A DNA stretch of 64,000 nucleotides from Nocardia flavorosea. GTDB lineage: Bacteria; Actinomycetota; Actinomycetes; Mycobacteriales; Mycobacteriaceae. Positions 43,577-52,026 of this stretch are shown here, in pieces (position 1 is the stretch's first letter; every line of letters starts with the position of its first letter). The notes under the pieces are model-generated. The model saw only the letters and a program-made list of their open reading frames with translations. It ran no database searches and was not told the origin of the DNA. The position numbers were made by a program, and so were the translations under genes. Location: the NCBI RefSeq assembly GCF_015477805.1, contig NZ_JADLQL010000005.1, positions 186,001 to 250,000 of the forward strand. Reading direction: 5' to 3'.

Positions 43577-44559
43577 CGCATCTCCTCCCCGGCAACCGCT
43601 CCCGGGGCTCCCGCGGGCGCCCCGGCCGGAGCCGGTGGCGGTACGGCCGCGCCGCCGTCACCGGCAGCCGGACCTTCCCCGGTGACCGACGCGCCCGGGG
43701 GCGGCGGTACGGCCGGGGCCGAGGTTTGGTTCGCACTCACCGTGCCCGGCGCCGGTACGCCGGCCGGGCCCGGTTCGACCGGTGCCGCGGCGTCGTCCAC
43801 CGGAGCGGGTGCTCCCGGACCCGGAACAGCGGGCAATTCCGGCTCGTCTCCCGTGCCCGGAGCAACCGGCGCACCGGTGTTCTCCGGCGCGGGGGCCGCG
43901 TCTACGGGCGAGTGTCCCGGTACCGGCGCGCCCCCCGGGGCCGGCACCGGCTGCGGATCCACGCCCGGGGCAGCCAGCACATCGCCCTGGCCGGGATTCG
44001 CGGCAGGTGCGGGCGGCGGGACCGGTACCGGAACCACCCGCTCCCCCGGGTCGGCACCGTTGGGGGGGACCGCCCGCGGCGGCGTGTTCAGCGGCGGTGC
44101 GGGCGGGCCCTGCGCGGGGGCGGGCTCACCGATCACCGTGATCGTTCCGTCCGGCGCCACCACCAGGCGGGCGGGGTCGTCGGCGGGGATCATGCCGAGT
44201 TCCCGGGCGCGGGCGGCGAGTTCGGGGGCGGAATCGGCCGCGGCCACTTCCCGCTGCAACGCCGCACGTTCGTCGGAGAGCACTCGGTTGGCCTCACGGG
44301 CGTCGCTGAGCTGGTAGCTGTCTTCGGCGGCGCGTGTCGTCAGCACCAGAGTCAGCGCGAGTCCGCAGCCGAACATGGCCAGGATCGCGGCGACGAACGG
44401 TACCCGCCCGGTCAGTTCCGAACCGGCCGGTGCGGCCGGTATCGTGGCCCGTTGCCGCCGTCGCTCGTAGGCCCGCTGCGCCGCACCGGATTTCACCCGC
44501 TCGGCGCTGTGTGCACGCCGGGCCGGCCGCCCGATTTCGGTACGTGTTCCCACACTCAT
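43573..44559 (-). CDS. ftsL: FtsL-like divisome protein with proline-rich tail
   Basis: A 328-residue bitopic protein in the ftsL position between rsmH and ftsI. The N-terminal about 55 residues are basic and cytosolic. One helix (VPFVAAILAMFGCGLALTLVL) is followed by a short coiled coil (AREANRVLSDERAALQREVAA, ending ELGMIPADDPARLVV) typical of FtsL. The last about 190 residues are Pro/Ala/Gly-rich and probably disordered in the periplasm. The same layout is seen in Rv2164c of M. tuberculosis, a proline-rich membrane protein. The ATG at 44559 overlaps an upstream GGT-rich stretch. Function is inferred from position and topology. Confidence 0.88.
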   Translation of the reverse strand: MSVGTRTEIGRPARRAHSAERVKSGAAQRAYERRRQRATIPAAPAGSELTGRVPFVAAILAMFGCGLALTLVLTTRAAEDSYQLSDAREANRVLSDERAALQREVAAADSAPELAARARELGMIPADDPARLVVAPDGTITVIGEPAPAQGPPAPPLNTPPRAVPPNGADPGERVVPVPVPPPAPAANPGQGDVLAAPGVDPQPVPAPGGAPVPGHSPVDAAPAPENTGAPVAPGTGDEPELPAVPGPGAPAPVDDAAAPVEPGPAGVPAPGTVSANQTSAPAVPPPPGASVTGEGPAAGDGGAAVPPPAPAGAPAGAPGAVAGEEMR

Positions 44560-44791
44560 ACCAGACACCCCCGTATCGGTGTGATGGCTCGCGACCTCCT
44601 GGCGCGAGCCCCTGTGCTGTATCCGTCCGTTGTGCCCGACCGCTGCTCCTCCGATACCGCCGGGTATTCGCTCACGTTGCGATACGCCCGTATCGCATAC
44701 ACCTTGTAGTACCCGAAATACCGTTCGCGGACAATCGGTTTCGCCGCCGCCGGACAAGGCACGGCATGCAGGGGCGGTCGGAGACACCGGC

Positions 44792-45769
44792 TCATCCCGC
44801 CTCCTGCACGATCTTCTCCGCGGCCCGCATCCGTACTGGCGCCGCGCGCGGGTTGTCCTCGATCTCCGCGGCACTCGCCTGCTCGGCGCCACGGGTCAGG
44901 ATCCGGAACAGCGGGCCCATGCCGGGCAGCTCGACCGGAAGATCCACGGGTGTGCGTGATTTCGCCCGCTCCGCCAACTCGTGTTTGACCACCCGGTCCT
45001 CGAGCGATTGATACGACATGACGACGATCCGCCCGCCGGGGCACAACGCCTCCAGCGCGGCGGGCAGCGCGGCCCGCAACGACTCCAGTTCGGCGTTCAC
45101 CTCCACCCGCAGCGCCTGGAACGTGCGTTTGGCCGGATGCCCGCCGGTCCGCCGGGCGGCCGCAGGGATACTGTCGTAGAGCAGGCTCACCAGTTCGGCG
45201 CTGGTGCGGAACGGCTGCCGGGCGCGGCGACGGACGACCTCCGCCGCGATCCGGCTCGCGAAACGTTCCTCGCCATAGGTTTTCAGCACCCTGGCGAGTT
45301 CACCGTGACTGTATGTGTTGAGCACATCGGCGGCAGTGGGACCGGTGGTGGGATCCATCCGCATATCCAGCGGAGCGTCCACCGAATAGGCGAAACCGCG
45401 CTCGGCTTCGTCCAATTGCATGGACGAGACACCGAGATCCATGAGCAGGCCGTGCACCGACCCGCTGGCAGGCAGCCCCGCCTCGGCGAGCGCCTCGGCT
45501 ATCCCGTCGTAGCGGGTGTGCACCAAGGTGATCCGGTCCTGGAAAGGCCGTAACCGTTCGGCGGCGTGCGCCAGCGCCTCGGTATCCCGGTCCAGCCCTA
45601 CCAGGCGCAGTGCCGGATGGGTCCGCAGAAAGTATTCGGCATGGCCCCCCAGACCGAGAGTGGCGTCGAGGTATACCGCATCGGGCCGGTCGAGTACCGG
45701 GTCGAGCAACTCTGCCGCGCGTGTGAGCAGAACAGGGACGTGTCGCGTGCCGTGCTGCTCACGGTTCAC
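44792..45769 (-). CDS. rsmH: 16S rRNA (cytosine-1402-N4)-methyltransferase
   Basis: RsmH (MraW) methylates C1402 of 16S rRNA in the decoding centre. The 325-residue protein begins HVPVLLTRAAELL and has the SAM-binding motif YLDATLGLGGHAEYFL, then GLLMDLGVSSMQLDEAERGFAYSVDAPLDMRMDP, HPAKRTFQALRVEVNAELESL and VVMSYQSLEDRVVKHE, all diagnostic. GTG start (VNREQHGTRH). The 273 bp upstream to mraZ hold nothing I can support. The 232 bp downstream to ftsL are also empty. Confidence 0.96.
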   Translation of the reverse strand: MNREQHGTRHVPVLLTRAAELLDPVLDRPDAVYLDATLGLGGHAEYFLRTHPALRLVGLDRDTEALAHAAERLRPFQDRITLVHTRYDGIAEALAEAGLPASGSVHGLLMDLGVSSMQLDEAERGFAYSVDAPLDMRMDPTTGPTAADVLNTYSHGELARVLKTYGEERFASRIAAEVVRRRARQPFRTSAELVSLLYDSIPAAARRTGGHPAKRTFQALRVEVNAELESLRAALPAALEALCPGGRIVVMSYQSLEDRVVKHELAERAKSRTPVDLPVELPGMGPLFRILTRGAEQASAAEIEDNPRAAPVRMRAAEKIVQEAG

Positions 45770-46042
45770 CTGACCTCCCGGAATTGTGCCTTGCCGGCGG
45801 AACGACCGGCTTCGGGTCGTATCGGACCGTGGCGCCGACGTGGACGCCGTCGCCGAACCGGTGCGGAAATATGCGTGAGATGCGGCGCCGCCACCGCGAC
45901 GGGGGCAGCCACAGAATCTGCGACAGAAGGAAATCGGTGACCGAACGAATGCCGCGGGGTCTCTGACCGAAGCGGCACCTGGCGTCGGGGAAGTACGTCA
46001 GGGTCCGCATCCGGGCAGAGGCCGCGTGGCACTCGCCGCGGG

Positions 46043-46474
46043 CTAGAAGATTCCGCCCAGTGCCTCGTCTCTCGCTTGCGCGTAGTCCTCCTCGTGTTCG
46101 GCGAGGTAGGTCTCCCACGCCTGCTTGTCCCAAATCTCCAGGAAGTCCACCGAACCGATGACCGTGCAGTCGCGGGTGAGGTTGGCGTACCGGCGATGCT
46201 CGGCCGACAATACGATTCGGCCCTGCGTATCCAGCCGCTGTTCGTCGGTTCCCGCCGCCAACGCCCGGATGAAGGCCCGCGCCTGGGGATTGCTCCGGGA
46301 TGCCGAAGCAGCTCGCCGGGCGAGCGCACTGAACTCTTCCTTCGGATAGACGGCCAGGCTGTGGTCCTGCCCTTTGGTGACCATCAACCCTCCCGCCAGA
46401 TCGTCTCGAAACTTTGCGGGCAACGTGAGTCGCCCCTTGTCGTCCAGCCGAGGTGTGTAAGTACCGAGAAACAA
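46043..46474 (-). CDS. mraZ: Transcriptional repressor MraZ
   Basis: MraZ is a SpoVT/AbrB-fold ring-shaped regulator that represses the dcw operon. The 143-residue protein has two AbrB repeats, seen as LDDKGRLTLPAKFRDDLAG (about residues 10-28) and LDTQGRIVLSAEHRRYANL (about 80-98), and a short Glu-rich tail. The start is TTG with an excellent GGAGG six to seven bases upstream (46483-46488), so the rare start codon is well supported. Its own operator lies 85-110 bp upstream. Confidence 0.95.
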   Translation of the reverse strand: MFLGTYTPRLDDKGRLTLPAKFRDDLAGGLMVTKGQDHSLAVYPKEEFSALARRAASASRSNPQARAFIRALAAGTDEQRLDTQGRIVLSAEHRRYANLTRDCTVIGSVDFLEIWDKQAWETYLAEHEEDYAQARDEALGGIF

Positions 46475-46558
46475 CCCGATACCTCCTACCGGACCACCTC
46501 GAATGGTGTTGGCCGGCTGGGCCGGCCGAGCGCCTTACGGCCTCTCCTGTAGTGCGCG

Positions 46559-46591
46559 CTCCACATTACCCCACTTTCCCCCACTTTCAAT
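46559..46591 (-). promoter_or_regulatory. mraZ: MraZ-box array overlapping the mraZ/dcw promoter
   Basis: On the minus strand three direct repeats TGGGG, TGGGG, TGGAG start exactly 10 bp apart (first bases at 46583, 46573, 46563). MraZ operators are known as TGGGN repeats spaced by five bases. The array fills the spacer of a promoter made of TTGAAA (46585-46590) and TAATGT 16 bases later. MraZ bound here should block RNA polymerase, giving autorepression of the division cluster. Confidence 0.85.
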
Positions 46592-46769
46592 CGAAACACG
46601 GGGTGATGTGGCTCCCCGGTCTGCGGATTTCGCAGGTCACCCCAGCTATCACCGGCCGAGCGAACTTTTCGCGCGTTCTGCCTCCTTGCGCGCGTCCGCG
46701 TGCCATGAGCCGGACAGCGCCCGTCAACTTCCAGCAAACCCCCTGTTCACGCGCCGTGGCGGCGATCGG

Positions 46770-46817
46770 TGGGGCGTGGTGGAGGGCACCGGTGGGGGGA
46801 AGTGGGAAGAGGTGGTC
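46770..46817 (+). promoter_or_regulatory. Second, opposite-facing TGGG array upstream of mraZ
   Basis: On the plus strand TGGGG (46770) and TGGAG (46780) are 10 bp apart. TGGGG (46793), TGGGA (46803) and TGGTC (46813) again follow at 10-bp steps. The unit and period match the MraZ operator, but the orientation is opposite and it lies about 300 bp upstream of mraZ, towards the DUF3040 gene. It may be an auxiliary MraZ site or a chance product of local G-richness. Confidence 0.4.
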
Positions 46818-46876
46818 GCGACCCGCGACGGAGGCGCCGCAGCGGCCGGCCGGACCGAAGCCGGACATGCGCGTGC

Positions 46877-46910
46877 AGCGATGCCGCACCGGCTCCGGTG
46901 CGGCATCGCT
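46877..46910 (-). terminator. Hairpin without U-tract after the DUF3040 gene
   Basis: A 15-bp perfect stem (arms 46877-46891 and 46896-46910, starting AGCGATGCCGCACCG) with a 4-base loop lies 37 bp after the stop of the DUF3040 gene. There is no run of T, so it is the kind of U-less hairpin common in GC-rich actinobacteria. It separates that gene from the mraZ promoter region. Apart from this hairpin and the two TGGG arrays, the 46475-46947 gap holds nothing else I can support. Confidence 0.7.
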
Positions 46911-46947
46911 GTACGCGCAATATGTGAGAAGTTCGCCCGGCGGCGGA

Positions 46948-47382
46948 CTACTCCTGTTCGAACCTTCTACGGAACCGGTCTTCCATCCGCTCGGTGAACC
47001 CACCGGAGCGGCGTTGCCGGCCGCGGCCGCCGGGCCGCGACGACGATCCCGACGCGGCCGGCGGATCGTTCGGGGACGTACCGCCCCCACCGACCGGCCC
47101 CCCCTTCGTTCCGCCGAGCAGGACCAGCACTCCCGCACCGAACATCACGATGAATCCGATCAGACTGATGATCGGGAAACCACCGGGCCGCACCGGTAAG
47201 GCGATACCGGCGATCAGCAGGACGAGACCGAGTACGAACAGGGCCGCGGCCTGGAGCCGGCGGCGACTCGACGGCGTACGGAAGCGTCCACCGCGGACGG
47301 ACGACGCAAACTTCGGATCCTCAGCATAGAGAGCGCTCTCGATCTGTTCGAGCATGCGCTGCTCGTGCTCGGAGAGTGGCAC
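46948..47382 (-). CDS. DUF3040 membrane protein
   Basis: A 144-residue membrane protein of the DUF3040 family. It starts MPLSEHEQRMLEQIESALYAEDPKFASSV, the signature of the family, then has two helices (AALFVLGLVLLIAGIALPV and IISLIGFIVMFGAGVLVLL) and a Gly/Arg-rich cytosolic tail. It is the counterpart of Rv2169c next to mraZ, with no known function. The ATG follows a GAGGTA site. Confidence 0.88.
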   Translation of the reverse strand: MPLSEHEQRMLEQIESALYAEDPKFASSVRGGRFRTPSSRRRLQAAALFVLGLVLLIAGIALPVRPGGFPIISLIGFIVMFGAGVLVLLGGTKGGPVGGGGTSPNDPPAASGSSSRPGGRGRQRRSGGFTERMEDRFRRRFEQE

Positions 47383-47575
47383 GGTACCTCCCCCGGCACT
47401 AGGACGTGGCTGTCGCCTCCGGGTAGGCGACAGATAACCCCTTGGCGGCTATCTGCCATCAATGATACGAGTTCCCCCAGAGCCGTACCACCATATGGGT
47501 ACAGCCGAACGAACTTCGTGATCGCAGCGAGCCCGGCCGGTGGCGAAAGCCGTGGTCGGCGACGTGCGCGCGGCG

Positions 47576-48019
47576 TTATGCCTGGCGTGGCGTGTCGTTC
47601 CCGTCGCCGGCGGCCCGCAGCCGCGCCGCCGGCGCGATCAGATCCTCCACATCGTGCAGGAACGCGCCCACCCGTGCGTAGAACTCATCGGCCCGGCTCT
47701 CGTCGATTTCGCGCGCAAGCCCGGCCTCCAGCGCGGCGCGGGTCGCGGAATGGCCGCTGAAATAATCCGCCCACATCACGAATTCGGGTGCGGCGCGCTG
47801 CAGCATCACCCAGGCGTTACGCGAGCGTGCCCGCGGCGCGGTATCGGCGCCGGTGAGTGCCAGCACCGCCCCCGCCCCGCGCAGCGCGGCCAGATACGCG
47901 ACGCGGAATCGCTCCCGCGGGTCGCTTTCCCCTGCCGCCTCCATCAACAGTCCGTCGGCGCGTTGCAGCAACATCCCCGCCCGGCCCGATTGACCCGGGT
48001 GAACGTTTCGATCCGCCAT
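47576..48019 (-). CDS. SAV_6107-family HEPN-domain protein
   Basis: A 147-residue helical protein of the SAV_6107 HEPN family, widespread in actinobacteria. Typical stretches are LLQRADGLLMEAAGESDPRERFRVAYLAALRGAGAVLAL, PRARSRNAWVMLQRAAPEFVMWADYF and FYARVGAFLHDVEDLI. HEPN domains are often RNases or nucleotide-binding scaffolds, but the R-X4-6-H motif of RNase HEPNs is not clear here. It diverges from the GNAT gene over about 200 bp, where TTCGAA and AATATA 17 bp apart could be a promoter for the plus strand. Confidence 0.82.
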   Translation of the reverse strand: MADRNVHPGQSGRAGMLLQRADGLLMEAAGESDPRERFRVAYLAALRGAGAVLALTGADTAPRARSRNAWVMLQRAAPEFVMWADYFSGHSATRAALEAGLAREIDESRADEFYARVGAFLHDVEDLIAPAARLRAAGDGNDTPRQA

Positions 48020-48217
48020 GGCCGTTCCTCCGTATCTCCCCCGCCGACCCCCGCGGCGGTCCGCCGGTATGGCAGGCTGAGCGTGCACCGTGGGGGGCCG
48101 AACAGGTATTCGAACGTTTGGCTCGAGCTTGAATATAGAGACGACCACCGACATGTTCGCCCGCCGGAAAGTCCAGCTCCGCCCCGGCCGACCGCGAAAG
48201 AACCCACCGATACCGCA

Positions 48218-48832
48218 ATGACCGCCGTCAAACCCAACCATCTCCCCGCCCCGGTCGTCGTCGACCTCTCGGTAGCCGCCCTGCGCGCCCGGCTCCACGA
48301 TGCGCTGTCGGTGTATGTCGCGGCCATGGACTATCCGCGCGGCACCGAACACCATCGTGCCCCGATGTGGACCGAGCACACCCAGCGCGCCGGCTGGCAG
48401 GCGGTCGCGGCGGTGGTCCCCGAGGACAACGGTGGCTTCGATGTGCGGACCTCGCCCCTCGTGGCGGTCGCCTACGGTTATCGCGGCGGACCACACCAGT
48501 GGTGGCAGCAGCAGGTGCACGCGGGGATGCGCCGGGCCCGCTGGCCGGAAGCCGCGACCCAGCAGCTGCTCGGCGACTATTTCGAACTCACCGAACTGCA
48601 TGTGCACCCCAGCGCGCAGGGCCGCGGTATCGGCGCGATCCTGCTCCGGAGACTGCTGCGCGACCGGACCGAACGCGCCGTGCTGCTGTCGACCCCTGAG
48701 GTATCGGCCGAGGACAACCGCGCCTGGCGGCTCTACCGGCGGATGGGCTTCCAGGACGTACTGCGCGATTTCGTGTTCGCCGGCGACAGCCGCCGCTTCG
48801 GCATTCTCGGCCGGCCGCTTCCGCTGCCATGA
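48218..48832 (+). CDS. GNAT-family acetyltransferase (Rv2170-like)
   Basis: A 204-residue acetyltransferase. The acetyl-CoA site is ELHVHPSAQGRGIGAILLRRLL (about residues 127-149) and motif B is DNRAWRLYRRMGFQDVLRDFVF. In M. tuberculosis the gene in this position is Rv2170, reported as a GNAT enzyme. The ATG gives MTAVKPNHLPAPVVV; longer reads upstream enter the divergent promoter. Its stop overlaps the crtO ATG by 4 bp, so here a conserved envelope-locus gene is coupled to a carotenoid gene. Confidence 0.88.
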   Translation: MTAVKPNHLPAPVVVDLSVAALRARLHDALSVYVAAMDYPRGTEHHRAPMWTEHTQRAGWQAVAAVVPEDNGGFDVRTSPLVAVAYGYRGGPHQWWQQQVHAGMRRARWPEAATQQLLGDYFELTELHVHPSAQGRGIGAILLRRLLRDRTERAVLLSTPEVSAEDNRAWRLYRRMGFQDVLRDFVFAGDSRRFGILGRPLPLP

Positions 48833-50394
48833 CAGTGGTGGTCGTCGGTTCCGGGCACAACGCGCTGGTCGCCGCGTGTTATCTGGCCCGGGCGGGTCGC
48901 CCGGTGCGAGTACTGGAACGTGACAGCGTCCTGGGTGGCGCGGTATCGACCGTGGAGCGCTTCCCCGGCCATCGCGTGGACCGCGGATCGTCGGCGCACC
49001 TCATGATCCGGCATACCGGCATCATCGAAGAATTGGAGCTGGACCGGTTCGGTCTGCGCTATCTCGACTGCGACCCGTGGGCCTTCGTTCCCGCCTGTCC
49101 CGATACCGGGGCGGCCCCCATCGTCTTCCACCGCGACCTCGACCGCACCTGCGCGTCCGTGACCACCGCCTGCGGTGCCCGCGACGCGGCCGCCTACCGG
49201 CGTTTCGTGGCGGTCTGGGAACCGCGCGCACGCCGGGTGATGCGCTCGTTCGGCGGCGCCCCCGCACCGGGCCATCTCCTGCGCTCGTTCTGGGGCCTGG
49301 ACGCCCGTGCCGGCGGTAGCGCCCTGTCCCGGGAGTTCCTGCAGACCGGCGACGCGCTGCTGGACAGCTGGTTCGACAATGAGCGGCTCAAGGCCGCCCT
49401 GGCCTGGTTCGGTGCGCAATCGGGCCCGCCGATGTCGGAACCGGGGACCGCGCCGATGGTGGGGTTCGCAGCGCTCATGCATACGCTGCCACCGGGACGC
49501 GCGGTCGGTGGCAGCGGCGCGCTCACCGAAGCGCTCGTGGCCCGGCTGCGCGCCGACGGCGGGGAGATCGTGGCCGATGACGCGGTCACCGCGCTCACCC
49601 GGCGCGGCGACCGGTGGCGGGTCCGCACCGCCGCCGGACGCGAGCACACCGCCGATACCGTGATCGCCGGAACCCATATCCTCACCACACTCGACCTGCT
49701 GGGCGCCGGCGGTTTCGACCCGGAAACACTGGACGGCTGGCGGCGGCGGATCCGCGTCGGGCCCGGTATCGGCATGGTGGTGCGCGCCGCGACCAGCGCA
49801 CTACCGCGGTATCCGGGGGCGCCGGCCGCCGAATCCGCGACCGGTCTGCAATTGCTGGTGACCGACCGCCGGGAGTTGCGGCTCGCGCACGGCAATGCCC
49901 TCGGCGGCCGGCTCCCACCGCGGCCCGTGGTGCTGGGAATGAGTTTCAGCGCCCTGGACCCCGGTATCGCACCGGCCGGAGAGCATCAGCTCTCGCTGTG
50001 GTCGCAGTGGCATCCCTACCGGCTCGCCGACGGCGGGCACTGGTCGGCGCACGCCGAATCCGAGGCCGACCGGATCATCGGCGAACTGGACCGGTACGCG
50101 CCCGGCGCGGCGGCGACGGTGTTGCGCCGCCATATCCAGACCCCGGTCGATCTGGAAACCGAGCTGGGGTTACGCGGCGGCAATGTCATGCATATCGAGA
50201 TGAGCCTCGATCAGATGTTGCTGTGGCGGCCCCTTCCGGAACTGTCCGGGCAGCGGGTGCCCGGCGCGCCCGGCCTCTATCTGACCGGTGCCTCCACCCA
50301 TCCGGGCGGCGGCGTGTCCGGGGCGAGCGGGCGGACGGCGGCGCGGCTGGTCCTGCACGACAGCCGGCGCGGGTGGCGGTGGCTGCGCAGATGA
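48829..50394 (+). CDS. crtO: CrtO-type carotenoid 4-ketolase
   Basis: A 521-residue FAD enzyme of the phytoene-desaturase-like fold. It resembles Rhodococcus CrtO, which adds a 4-keto group to the beta-ring of gamma- or beta-carotene. The FAD-binding VVVVGSGHNALVAACYLARAG opens the protein. GSSAHLMIRHTGIIEEL, KAALAWFGAQSGPP, MSEPGTAPMVGFAALMH, PPGRAVGGSGALTEALV and MHIEMSLDQMLLWRPLPEL follow, and the C-terminal YLTGASTHPGGGVSGASGR closes the FAD domain. The similarity is from memory, not alignment. It overlaps both neighbours by 4 bp, with the hydratase cruF next. Confidence 0.9.
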   Translation: MTVVVVGSGHNALVAACYLARAGRPVRVLERDSVLGGAVSTVERFPGHRVDRGSSAHLMIRHTGIIEELELDRFGLRYLDCDPWAFVPACPDTGAAPIVFHRDLDRTCASVTTACGARDAAAYRRFVAVWEPRARRVMRSFGGAPAPGHLLRSFWGLDARAGGSALSREFLQTGDALLDSWFDNERLKAALAWFGAQSGPPMSEPGTAPMVGFAALMHTLPPGRAVGGSGALTEALVARLRADGGEIVADDAVTALTRRGDRWRVRTAAGREHTADTVIAGTHILTTLDLLGAGGFDPETLDGWRRRIRVGPGIGMVVRAATSALPRYPGAPAAESATGLQLLVTDRRELRLAHGNALGGRLPPRPVVLGMSFSALDPGIAPAGEHQLSLWSQWHPYRLADGGHWSAHAESEADRIIGELDRYAPGAAATVLRRHIQTPVDLETELGLRGGNVMHIEMSLDQMLLWRPLPELSGQRVPGAPGLYLTGASTHPGGGVSGASGRTAARLVLHDSRRGWRWLRR

Positions 50395-51233
50395 GTGCGA
50401 CGGTTGCGAACCTCCGCGCGACCGACCCGCGGGAGCTGCTGCCGGCCGGTTGCCTGGTCGTGCTCATCGCGGTGCAGATCGCCTATCCGCTGACCGGTGG
50501 ATCCGCCCGCGACGCCGTCACGGTGGCGGTGGTACTCGCCTCGGCCGGCACCGCCCTGGTGCATGCGACAGCGACGCGCGGGCTGCGGTACGCGGCGGGT
50601 TTCGGCGTGCTCGTTTCCGGTATCGGTCTCGCCGCCGAGGCCATCGGCACCGCCACCGGGTTCCCGTTCGGCGCCTACGACTACGCCGTCGGCCGGCTCG
50701 GTCCCGCGGTGTTCGAAGTGCCCCTGGTGGTCCCGCTCGCGTGGACCGGGGGCATTTACCCCATCTGGGTGGTCGCGGGAGTACTGTGCCGGGCGCCCGC
50801 GGCGCGGATCGCCGCCACCGCGGCAGGCGCGGTGGGCTGGGATCTGTTCCTGGACCCGCAGATGGTGGCCGACGGGCAGTGGCGGTGGGTGGATACCGAT
50901 TCCGGGCTTCCCGGGCTCGCAGCCATCCCCTGGACGAACTATCTCGGCTGGTTCCTGGTGGCGGGACTCATCGCCGCCGCGTTGACCGGGTGGGAACGGA
51001 CCGCCGCGCCCACCCGCCGGTTGGGCATACCGGTGCTGATGTTCCTGTGGACATGGCTGGGCTCCGCACTGGCACACGCCGTGTTCCTCGGGCTGCCGTA
51101 TTCGGCCGCCTACGGCGCGGTCGGGCTGGGCCTGCTCGGCGTTCCGCTCCTGGTCCGGACGGTCCGCACCGGAACCCGGCACGACCGCGCGGCCGGCCGC
51201 GGCGCGGCCGGGCCCGTCGCATGGCGTCGGTGA
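50391..51233 (+). CDS. cruF: CruF-type carotenoid 1,2-hydratase (DUF422)
   Basis: A 280-residue membrane protein with about seven helices, of the CruF/bisanhydrobacterioruberin hydratase family that adds water to the 1,2 double bond of an open psi-end group. Motifs are GLAAEAIGTATGFPFGAYDY, WTGGIYPIWVVAG, GWDLFLDPQMVADGQWRW (acidic cluster thought to be catalytic) and IPWTNYLGWFLVAGLI. The ATG overlaps the crtO stop. It lies 16 bp before lppM. Hydration of the psi-end would create the hydroxyl later glycosylated by the GT2 enzyme nearby. Confidence 0.88.
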   Translation: MSATVANLRATDPRELLPAGCLVVLIAVQIAYPLTGGSARDAVTVAVVLASAGTALVHATATRGLRYAAGFGVLVSGIGLAAEAIGTATGFPFGAYDYAVGRLGPAVFEVPLVVPLAWTGGIYPIWVVAGVLCRAPAARIAATAAGAVGWDLFLDPQMVADGQWRWVDTDSGLPGLAAIPWTNYLGWFLVAGLIAAALTGWERTAAPTRRLGIPVLMFLWTWLGSALAHAVFLGLPYSAAYGAVGLGLLGVPLLVRTVRTGTRHDRAAGRGAAGPVAWRR

Positions 51234-51249
51234 GTCGCGGCCTGGCACC

Positions 51250-52026
51250 ATGTCATCCGTGCCTTCGAGTCCCGTTACCGCGAAACCCGGCTCCCCGGTC
51301 CCTGTTCTGCGCTCGCGCCGCCTGCGGACGCGGGTGACAGCGGCCCTCGTGCTGGCCGCCCTGCTGGTCCCCGCCCTGGCCGGTTGCCTGCGGGTCCAGG
51401 CATCGATGGGGCTCTCGTCCAACGACCGGGTATCGGGCCGGATCGTGGCCGCGGTCGTACCGGAGAACAGTGAAGACAAGGGGCCGCAGTTCACCGCTCC
51501 GGAGGCGCTGGCCACCAAAGTGCGGATCGAACCGTACGATCAGGACGGTTACGTCGGCAGCGAAATCTACTTCGACGACCTGAATTTCGGTGAGGTCGAA
51601 CAGCTCGGCCAGCTGTCGGAACAGGCACAGGGCCTGTTCGACCTGAAGTTCCAGCGCAACGGCGATCTGGTGAGCCTCAACGGCCGCGTCGACCTGGAAA
51701 CGCTGGCCCCGCACGGTTCGGATGTGCAGTTGAGTGTGGCATTCCCGGCCCGGGTCGCCAAGACCAACGGCACCCGGGAAGGCGACGCGGTGGTCTCCTG
51801 GAAGCTGCCCGCCGGCGAGGTGAGCACGGTCCGCGCCGAGGTCGGCTACGCCGATCCGAACACCCGATCGTTCGCCGGCTGGGCCGGCATCGTCGGCGGG
51901 ATCACGCTGGCGGTCGCGGCCGTCGTCGCGGCCCTGGCCTACCTGCACCGCAACCCGCCGGCCCCCGGCGCCCCGGCCGGTTTCTCGTTGCGCCGCTGGT
52001 GGGATCAGGTCAAGAACGGCGCATGA
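51250..52026 (+). CDS. lppM: Lipoprotein LppM
   Basis: A 258-residue lipoprotein of the LppM (DUF3153) family. A signal peptide with the lipobox ALAGC (after about 45 residues) leads into an extracytoplasmic beta domain. A single helix follows near the C-terminus (GWAGIVGGITLAVAAVVAALAYL), then a basic tail, as in Rv2171, whose lipoprotein and transmembrane forms have been described in phagocytosis. It lies in the conserved GNAT-lppM neighbourhood, but crtO and cruF have been inserted between them. Its stop overlaps the next glycosyltransferase. Confidence 0.9.
   Translation: MSSVPSSPVTAKPGSPVPVLRSRRLRTRVTAALVLAALLVPALAGCLRVQASMGLSSNDRVSGRIVAAVVPENSEDKGPQFTAPEALATKVRIEPYDQDGYVGSEIYFDDLNFGEVEQLGQLSEQAQGLFDLKFQRNGDLVSLNGRVDLETLAPHGSDVQLSVAFPARVAKTNGTREGDAVVSWKLPAGEVSTVRAEVGYADPNTRSFAGWAGIVGGITLAVAAVVAALAYLHRNPPAPGAPAGFSLRRWWDQVKNGA

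Noticed and set aside
48103..48122. LexA/SOS box (CGAAC-N4-GTTCG)
   Set aside because: The right half reads GGCTCG instead of GTTCG, and neither neighbour is an SOS gene.
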